Positions 37,988 through 41,736 of a stretch of 41,736 nt of DNA are shown piece by piece; the stretch's first letter is position 1, and the number at the start of each line of letters is the position of its first letter. The translations under genes and the position numbers were made by a program. This stretch comes from a virus: positions 1-41,736 of IMG/VR virus record IMGVR_UViG_3300043420_001028. One strand, given 5' to 3'. The notes beneath the pieces were generated by a model. That model was given only the letters and a program-made list of their open reading frames with translations. It made no database searches and was not told where the DNA came from.

Positions 37988-38436
37988 TAGGATACTTTAG
38001 TGTGCCTGCCCCAGGGTCCTCTGTTGGCGCATTGCTGCTCGTGGGTGGCCCAGCGCACGTTTCCTGGCTCGTAGTGGCCGTTGTTGTCGATGCGGTCGAC
38101 CGTCATGCCTTCGGGGCGAATACCCAGCTCGGCGAACCACTGGTCAAACGACTCAAAGCGAAACTCGATGTTGGCGTAAGCTCCCTTGTAGTTGGTCTTG
38201 CAACGCCGCTTAGCCTTAGTGTAGCTGCTGTAGGAGCCTTTGTAGACAGGATCTTTTTTGACGCCCAGTCCATATTTCGGACCCCTGCCGATAGCAAACC
38301 CTTCGCTTTGTCTGGCTTCAATGCGGGCCTTACTGGCGCAGGATCTGCAGCAGGTAACAGACCTGTCTTTACGGATAGTGCGAACAATTCCGCAGCTAGG
38401 ACACGGCTGGTCCCAGTAGGAGTGATGTGCGGCCAT
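37987..38436 (-). CDS. HNH homing endonuclease with N-terminal zinc motif (149 aa)
   Basis: CPSCG and CCRSC at the N-terminus form a zinc ribbon; the C-terminal GMTVDRIDNNGHYEPGNVRW with ATHEQQCANR is the HNH motif of phage homing nucleases. Its ATG follows directly after the T-run of a terminator (38437-38460), suggesting insertion at this spot. It couples to the 63-aa gene. Confidence 0.88.
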   Translation of the reverse strand: MAAHHSYWDQPCPSCGIVRTIRKDRSVTCCRSCASKARIEARQSEGFAIGRGPKYGLGVKKDPVYKGSYSSYTKAKRRCKTNYKGAYANIEFRFESFDQWFAELGIRPEGMTVDRIDNNGHYEPGNVRWATHEQQCANRGPWGRHTKVS

Positions 38437-38460
38437 AAAAAAAGAGGGGTCTCTCCCTCT
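38437..38460 (-). terminator. Rho-independent terminator in front of the HNH gene
   Basis: AGAGGG, 6-base loop, CCCTCT, seven T on the minus strand, ending one base before the HNH ATG. Ends the basic-protein cluster unit. Confidence 0.85.
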
Positions 38461-38461
38461 T

Positions 38462-38467
38462 ATTATA
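38462..38467 (-). promoter_or_regulatory. extended -10-like element TGGTATAAT
   Basis: It precedes, not follows, the terminator at 38437-38460. A transcript from it would meet the hairpin almost at once. Possibly non-functional, or part of an attenuator. Confidence 0.35.
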
Positions 38468-38481
38468 CCACTTATCGTCGT

Positions 38482-38775
38482 CTACCACTTCACACGGTCC
38501 GCCCAGTATGCCGCCGACATCTTGCCCTTAGCGATGTTCTTGGCGTGACGAGCCTTAAAGCTAGCACGCTTTTGTTTCATACGGTCGGACTCGCCAGACT
38601 TCGGCTTGCCTGCGGTACTGGCACCCTGCTCGCCGAAACGGATCAACTTGGTTTGGCCGCCTTCCTTGGCCAGCACTACGTGGCTTTTCGTCGGATGGCT
38701 AGGCGTGCGCTTAGGCTTGTTGTAGCCAGACAGGCCGTTCTTGGCCAGACGTGAATCTTTCTTCTTGGGAGCCAT
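38482..38775 (-). CDS. DUF6321-like basic phage protein (97 aa)
   Basis: Recognised from KDSRLAKNGLSGYNKPKRTP, SHPTKSHVVLAKEGGQTKLI, RARHAKNIAKGKMSAAYW-type sequence near the end. Such proteins are common in aquatic phages next to structural genes; function unknown. Start overlaps the upstream stop (TAATG). Confidence 0.75.
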   Translation of the reverse strand: MAPKKKDSRLAKNGLSGYNKPKRTPSHPTKSHVVLAKEGGQTKLIRFGEQGASTAGKPKSGESDRMKQKRASFKARHAKNIAKGKMSAAYWADRVKW

Positions 38776-38876
38776 TACTTTTTCCCCTTTTTCTTGGTAG
38801 AGTGCTTGGCGCCCTTCATGAGCTTACCATTGGGCATGCGGTGAGAGCCCTTGGGAGCCTTCTTTGCAGTGCTCAT
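38775..38876 (-). CDS. tiny Lys-rich protein (33 aa)
   Basis: MSTAKKAPKGSHRMPNGKLM with a Lys-rich tail. Coupled by TAATG and overlap to neighbours. Function unknown. Confidence 0.65.
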   Translation of the reverse strand: MSTAKKAPKGSHRMPNGKLMKGAKHSTKKKGKK

Positions 38877-39193
38877 TTCTTCTTCCTCGGCTTGTAGCCA
38901 GGCTTGGACTTACGAGCCGATCCGCCATTGGCTAGGCGACCATTGTTGCCATGCCCGTTCCGGGCGCGGTTCCTGGAGGCATTCTCAAGCTTGAACTTGC
39001 CATCTTTGGCGTGACTCACATCAGGACCGCCTTTGCCCATGATGCCGCGAGCGCGACGCTCCTTGGCGAGTTCTGCGCGATACTTCTTGCGACCTGGCTT
39101 GGCGTTACGCTTCTTGTCGTAAGCAAGCTTTTTCTTATATGCCTCCGGGTTGGACTTGTAAAAGTCGGCGGTTTTGCGTTTCTTGGCGGCCAT
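38873..39193 (-). CDS. conserved Lys-rich phage protein (106 aa)
   Basis: KTADFYKSNPEAYKKKLAYD, AKPGRKKYRAELAKERRARG and GKGGPDVSHAKDGKFKLE are features of a family common in aquatic phages, always very basic. Probably binds DNA or the virion interior. Function unknown. Confidence 0.75.
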   Translation of the reverse strand: MAAKKRKTADFYKSNPEAYKKKLAYDKKRNAKPGRKKYRAELAKERRARGIMGKGGPDVSHAKDGKFKLENASRNRARNGHGNNGRLANGGSARKSKPGYKPRKKK

Positions 39194-39196
39194 GGA

Positions 39197-39574
39197 TCAA
39201 CCCTCGTACTTTTTGAGTTTGTTGCGCAGTTCCTTGGACTCTTGAGTCTGCTCGCTGATGTGGTAGTCAACCTTGTCCTCGAGGCGATGCAGGAACTTGC
39301 TCATCGACTCGTATGACTCTTTGTGGTAGTTACGCATTACGTCAAAACCATGACTGATTTCGGCTCGAGTCCGAGTGAACTCGCTCAAAACGTTATCGAT
39401 TGCGTAACGGAACTCTTCTTTGGTGACGTACTGTTCAGCCAACTTGACCTCCAGTTTGTCGACGGCTTCTGCGTTCTCTCGTGCAGCAATTAGAGCGTCC
39501 TCAGCTCTTCGCCAAACGAAACCGCCCCATCCAAGCAAAGCTGTTGCCACGAAACCCAAAACGTATTCAGGCAC
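39197..39574 (-). CDS. membrane-anchored coiled-coil protein (125 aa)
   Basis: GTG start; one N-terminal hydrophobic helix (VLGFVATALLGWGGFVW), then about 100 residues of coiled coil ending ESKELRNKLKKYEG. The layout resembles Rz-like spanin or holin-accessory proteins, but there is no specific evidence. Confidence 0.65.
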   Translation of the reverse strand: MPEYVLGFVATALLGWGGFVWRRAEDALIAARENAEAVDKLEVKLAEQYVTKEEFRYAIDNVLSEFTRTRAEISHGFDVMRNYHKESYESMSKFLHRLEDKVDYHISEQTQESKELRNKLKKYEG

Positions 39575-39605
39575 AACTCAAGGTGCGTACGACTTTAGGT
39601 TACCG

Positions 39606-39797
39606 CTATTTGCTAAGATGTTCGTAGCTAACATGCCCAAGGGTAACAAATTTGACCAACTCTTGGCGATGAAGCTCAGAACTGCCGCACCAGATATACA
39701 TGAAGGTGAACAGTCCTGCAGTGTAAGACACGAACCCCCAAGCGGCCAGCATAATGCGAGCAGTCCTCCTTGAAGCCTGACATTCTTGACGGGTCAT
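39606..39797 (-). CDS. small membrane protein (63 aa)
   Basis: One hydrophobic helix (about 14-36, IMLAAWGFVSYTAGLFTFMY) after a basic start, then a polar tail. ATGA overlap with the upstream gene. Function unknown. Confidence 0.55.
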   Translation of the reverse strand: MTRQECQASRRTARIMLAAWGFVSYTAGLFTFMYIWCGSSELHRQELVKFVTLGHVSYEHLSK

Positions 39798-39970
39798 AAG
39801 TCTGAGCCATCTTTGTTTTTTTGGCCAGGTTCGTAACCCTCACCAGCAAGCCCTGTCACGGAGTCGGCAATATCCAACTCGGCCACCTGATGTGCCGGGC
39901 TAGCGTCGGCATCGGCGTCGATGTTTACGCCGTCAATGTAGCGGGGTCCGCTGGTGTAGGTCACTTCCAT
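39794..39970 (-). CDS. small acidic protein (58 aa)
   Basis: MEVTYTSGPRYIDGVNIDAD is followed by a disordered acidic tail. Could be a head-tail or decoration component by position, but unrecognised. Confidence 0.6.
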   Translation of the reverse strand: MEVTYTSGPRYIDGVNIDADADASPAHQVAELDIADSVTGLAGEGYEPGQKNKDGSDL

Positions 39971-39994
39971 GGAATTAGTTTTCCATAACGTATA

Positions 39995-40342
39995 CTACAG
40001 GGATTCTTCGATTTCTTTGCAAAGCTTGAAGATTTCAGCCTTAGGCAGAGCGCTCTTCAGGTCGTGGCCCTGATCAAGCGCCCAATCGAGCAGCTCAGCC
40101 TTGGTCATCTCCTCCAGGCGCTCGGCCACGGGCTCGGTCAGAGACTCAGTGCTGTCGTATGGCTCGGCACCCACCTCGTTGACGATCTCGGGCTGGGGCT
40201 TGGGAGCCGGAGCGGGAGCGGCCTTTGCACCCTCTTCAACCCATCCGTTTGCGAGCAGCTCGCGAGCGTTGATGGTATAGTAGGCAGCTCGACGCTGGTC
40301 GCCCTTGACGAACCACGTAGGTAGTTTCTCTAGGTGCGGCAT
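39995..40342 (-). CDS. conserved virion-region protein with SAP/HeH-like C-terminus (115 aa)
   Basis: MPHLEKLPTWFVKGDQRRAA and YTINARELLANGWVEEGAK start a small domain found in phage head regions. After a Pro/Ala-rich linker the C-terminal MTKAELLDWALDQGHDLKSA is a SAP/HeH-type helical motif that may bind DNA. Function unknown. Confidence 0.7.
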   Translation of the reverse strand: MPHLEKLPTWFVKGDQRRAAYYTINARELLANGWVEEGAKAAPAPAPKPQPEIVNEVGAEPYDSTESLTEPVAERLEEMTKAELLDWALDQGHDLKSALPKAEIFKLCKEIEESL

Positions 40343-40418
40343 GACAAAAAAAGGGGCGATTATGCTCCTTAGTCTGCCGATTGTGCTGAAAATAATCAAC
40401 AGTCTTCCTTGGTACCAT

Positions 40419-40439
40419 AAAAAAACCCGCCGAGGCGGG
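40419..40439 (-). terminator. Rho-independent terminator
   Basis: CCCGCC, loop CTC-type, GGCGGG, then seven T on the minus strand. Ends the 118-aa structural-type gene. Confidence 0.9.
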
Positions 40440-40466
40440 CCTTGAGTATTTAGTTGGAAGCTAAGA

Positions 40467-40823
40467 CTACTTAGCGGGGCCATCAACCAGCTCGTAGAAC
40501 ACGCCGCCTGCAACAGCAGCGGAACCAGTGTTAGCGTTAGCAGCGTAGACGACGTTGTTGTCGCCGTCGAGGAGGGCGCCACGGATGTGAGCAATGCCCA
40601 CGCCGTTAGCATCGAGATCGGTAGCCAGGAACACGACGTCCTTGCCGCCGATGTTTACAGTCACGTCGCCGTTGCCAGTAATAGTAGCGCCGATCACGAG
40701 AACGCGGATGGTCTTGGCGTGCTTCAGGGTCACTGCAGCAGCGGTGTCAATGGTGGTGATTTCCAGCTCAGCGTCAAGGTTAAAACCTTCGCGAGGGAAA
40801 ATACCCGAGGAGCGTGCAGCCAT
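40467..40823 (-). CDS. probable virion beta-rich protein (118 aa)
   Basis: Starts MAARSSGIFPREGFNLDAEL and continues as Val/Ala/Gly-rich strands (VLVIGATITGNGDVTVNIGG), typical of small decoration or tail proteins. Single gene with its own terminator, which suggests high expression. No family is recognised with certainty. Confidence 0.65.
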   Translation of the reverse strand: MAARSSGIFPREGFNLDAELEITTIDTAAAVTLKHAKTIRVLVIGATITGNGDVTVNIGGKDVVFLATDLDANGVGIAHIRGALLDGDNNVVYAANANTGSAAVAGGVFYELVDGPAK

Positions 40824-40886
40824 TGTAATGTACCTAATGTAAAGGGAACGGGGGTAGCGAACCAGATCGTGGCGAGGTCCTTGCCC

Positions 40887-40916
40887 TTGACAATAGAGTG
40901 CCAAACATGGTACAAT
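40887..40916 (+). promoter_or_regulatory. classical sigma-70 promoter TTGACA-18-TACAAT
   Basis: TTGACA (40887-40892), 18-base spacer, TACAAT (40911-40916), 22 bases before the HNH ATG at 40939. Unlike the extended -10 class of the rest, it has a perfect -35. Confidence 0.75.
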
Positions 40917-40938
40917 AAAGACATACGCTTCCCTCGCA

Positions 40939-41376
40939 ATGGAAAGAGAGCGACTGAGAGAGCTTTTCTATTACGCATCCAGTGGTCACCTGCACAGGAA
41001 GGTCGGCGCTGGAAGGTCTGGGGCTAACGCAACCATAGGATGGCGAGATCACCAAGGGTACGTCAGAGGCAACATTGACGGAGAAAGAGTGTCAGAGCAT
41101 CGAATGGTCTGGATCTGGTTTAACGGGGACATTCCCGAGGGTATGGTGATAGATCACATCAATGGAGTAAGATGGGACAACAGGATCGAGAACCTGCAGT
41201 GCATCACCCAGAGAGAAAACGTTTCGCAATCGCACAAGAGGGCTCTTCCTACAGGTGTCTACAAGGAAAGAGAGTCGTCCTACAGGGCGGTGGTTATGAT
41301 CGGCGGCAAAAAGCGGAGCAAAAGCTTTGCAACAGTAGAAGAATGTATCGCCTGGAGACAGTGTCAGCTGACATAA
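40939..41376 (+). CDS. HNH-AP2-type homing endonuclease (145 aa)
   Basis: SEHRMVWIWFNGDIPEGMV and DHINGVRWDNRIENLQCITQ form the HNH motif; the C-terminal YKERESSYRAVVMIGGKKRS, SKSFATVEEC is an AP2-like DNA-binding domain. Own plus-strand promoter and terminator within a minus-strand region mark it as an inserted mobile gene. Confidence 0.92.
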   Translation: MERERLRELFYYASSGHLHRKVGAGRSGANATIGWRDHQGYVRGNIDGERVSEHRMVWIWFNGDIPEGMVIDHINGVRWDNRIENLQCITQRENVSQSHKRALPTGVYKERESSYRAVVMIGGKKRSKSFATVEECIAWRQCQLT

Positions 41377-41407
41377 AAAAGGGGCCAGTTTATCGGCCCC
41401 AGTTTTT
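41375..41407. terminator. bidirectional terminator
   Basis: GGGGCC (41381-41386), 8-base loop, GGCCCC (41395-41400), with T-runs on both strands. Ends the HNH transcript and, in the other direction, the minus-strand genes to the right. Confidence 0.88.
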
Positions 41408-41424
41408 ATTCAGTTGATACCGAT

Positions 41425-41490
41425 CAGAAGTTGGCGACTACAAGGGCTGCAGTCACTACAGCAGTCAGGATTTGTTCGCGTTTGGTCACG
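41425..41490 (-). CDS. possible tiny ORF, maybe truncated (21 aa)
   Basis: GTG overlaps the upstream TGA. MTKREQILTAVVTAALVVAN resembles the start of phage tail-terminator-type proteins but stops at once. May be a remnant. Confidence 0.3.
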
Positions 41491-41674
41491 GCTTGGGGTG
41501 ATCAGTCATTACGACTACTGACCTGGAGCAAGAATCAACTTCTTTTTGCAACCTTGGGCTTTGCTGCCACCAGCTTCCCACGGTTGTCGCACAAATTCCC
41601 TCATTGCCTTGGCGCGTCTTCTTGCAGATCGGTTCGCGGTGGATCTGCTGCTGGTTGCTCTTGGGCTTAGTCAC
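41486..41674 (-). CDS. small phage protein with possible frame change (62 aa)
   Basis: GTG start overlapping the upstream stop. TKPKSNQQQIHREPICKKTR resembles small basic phage proteins. After about residue 25 the composition changes, while another frame (ATG AGG, about 41600) reads MREFVRQPWEAGGSKAQG. Either frame may be coding there. Confidence 0.45.
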   Translation of the reverse strand: MTKPKSNQQQIHREPICKKTRQGNEGICATTVGSWWQQSPRLQKEVDSCSRSVVVMTDHPKP

Positions 41675-41736
41675 CGCTTAACCCGCGGGCTGACGATGCC
41701 AGCCAGGATCTCGATTGCTCGGTAGGCCTTCACCAC
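41672..41736 (-). CDS. C-terminal end of a gene cut by the right edge
   Basis: The last 21 codons (VKAYRAIEILAGIVSPRVKR) end in a GTGA overlap with the next gene. Too short to identify. Confidence 0.4.

Noticed and set aside
39991-39996. TATACT on the plus strand
   Set aside because: There is no gene in the right place on the plus strand, and GTATAC is self-complementary, so direction is unclear.
40343-40378. Hairpin with T-run before the 115-aa gene
   Set aside because: The stem has a mismatch in five pairs and lies directly before a start codon; too weak to call.
1-41736. tRNA genes, CRISPR arrays, integrase, toxin-antitoxin or defence systems
   Set aside because: None were found by reading both strands. 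The tandem repeats at 30711-30775 are too few and lack unique spacers. A tRNA search program would be needed to exclude tRNAs fully.

Overview
This window is part of a tailed double-stranded DNA phage genome. It carries a large terminase subunit, a probable small terminase subunit, a portal, a collagen-repeat tail fibre, an endolysin, a replication set (winged-helix initiator-like protein, DnaB-type helicase, DnaG-type primase, SSB), a recombination set (RecE-like exonuclease, Sak3/DUF1071-like annealing protein, two RusA-like resolvases) and nucleotide-metabolism genes (class II ribonucleotide reductase, ThyX, dCTP deaminase, glutaredoxin). No rRNA, tRNA, CRISPR array or integrase was seen. 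Genes are packed with one- or four-base stop/start overlaps. Several small proteins resemble ones I associate with cyanophages, and the gene at 1581-2006 resembles CpcS/CpeS phycobiliprotein lyases. I infer a cyanophage, probably a siphovirus of a Synechococcus/Cyanobium-like host. That is inference from the sequence, without a database search.

Layout. From 1 to 30.66 kb almost everything is on the minus strand. 0-7.5 kb holds small early-type genes, many membrane or unknown, plus a RusA fragment and the lyase-like gene. 7.5-9.1 kb is the portal. 9.3-13.1 kb holds dCTP deaminase and a class II RNR split by a LAGLIDADG intein. 13.2-16.8 kb holds small genes, an HNH nuclease, a secreted lysozyme-like protein and glutaredoxin. 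16.8-20.4 kb holds a metallophosphoesterase, primase and a sigma factor. 20.8-23.6 kb holds the terminase genes with an endonuclease VII-like intruder. 23.6-30.7 kb holds ThyX, the exonuclease, a second RusA, a LOG-family protein, a DUF3310 protein, SSB, a second sigma factor and the annealing protein. Transcription diverges at 30.66-30.81 kb around an AT-rich stretch and three iteron-like repeats, a candidate origin or control region, into a plus-strand operon (initiator-like protein, helicase, 147-aa protein). This ends at a bidirectional terminator near 34.05 kb. The rest is minus-strand endolysin, tail fibre and small basic or structural proteins, interrupted by a plus-strand island (37.0-37.6 kb) and a plus-strand HNH gene with its own promoter (40.9-41.4 kb).

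How it may work. The RNR, a possible glutaredoxin reductant, dCTP deaminase and ThyX would supply dNTPs. Primase, helicase and SSB replicate the DNA. The exonuclease, annealing protein and RusA enzymes recombine and resolve it, and the terminase packages it. Operon boundaries repeatedly show a Rho-independent terminator followed at once by an extended -10 element (TGNTAKACT, often followed by GG) with no visible -35. Two phage sigma factors with recognisable regions 2 and 3 but poor region 4 are encoded here, so this promoter class may be the phage's own.
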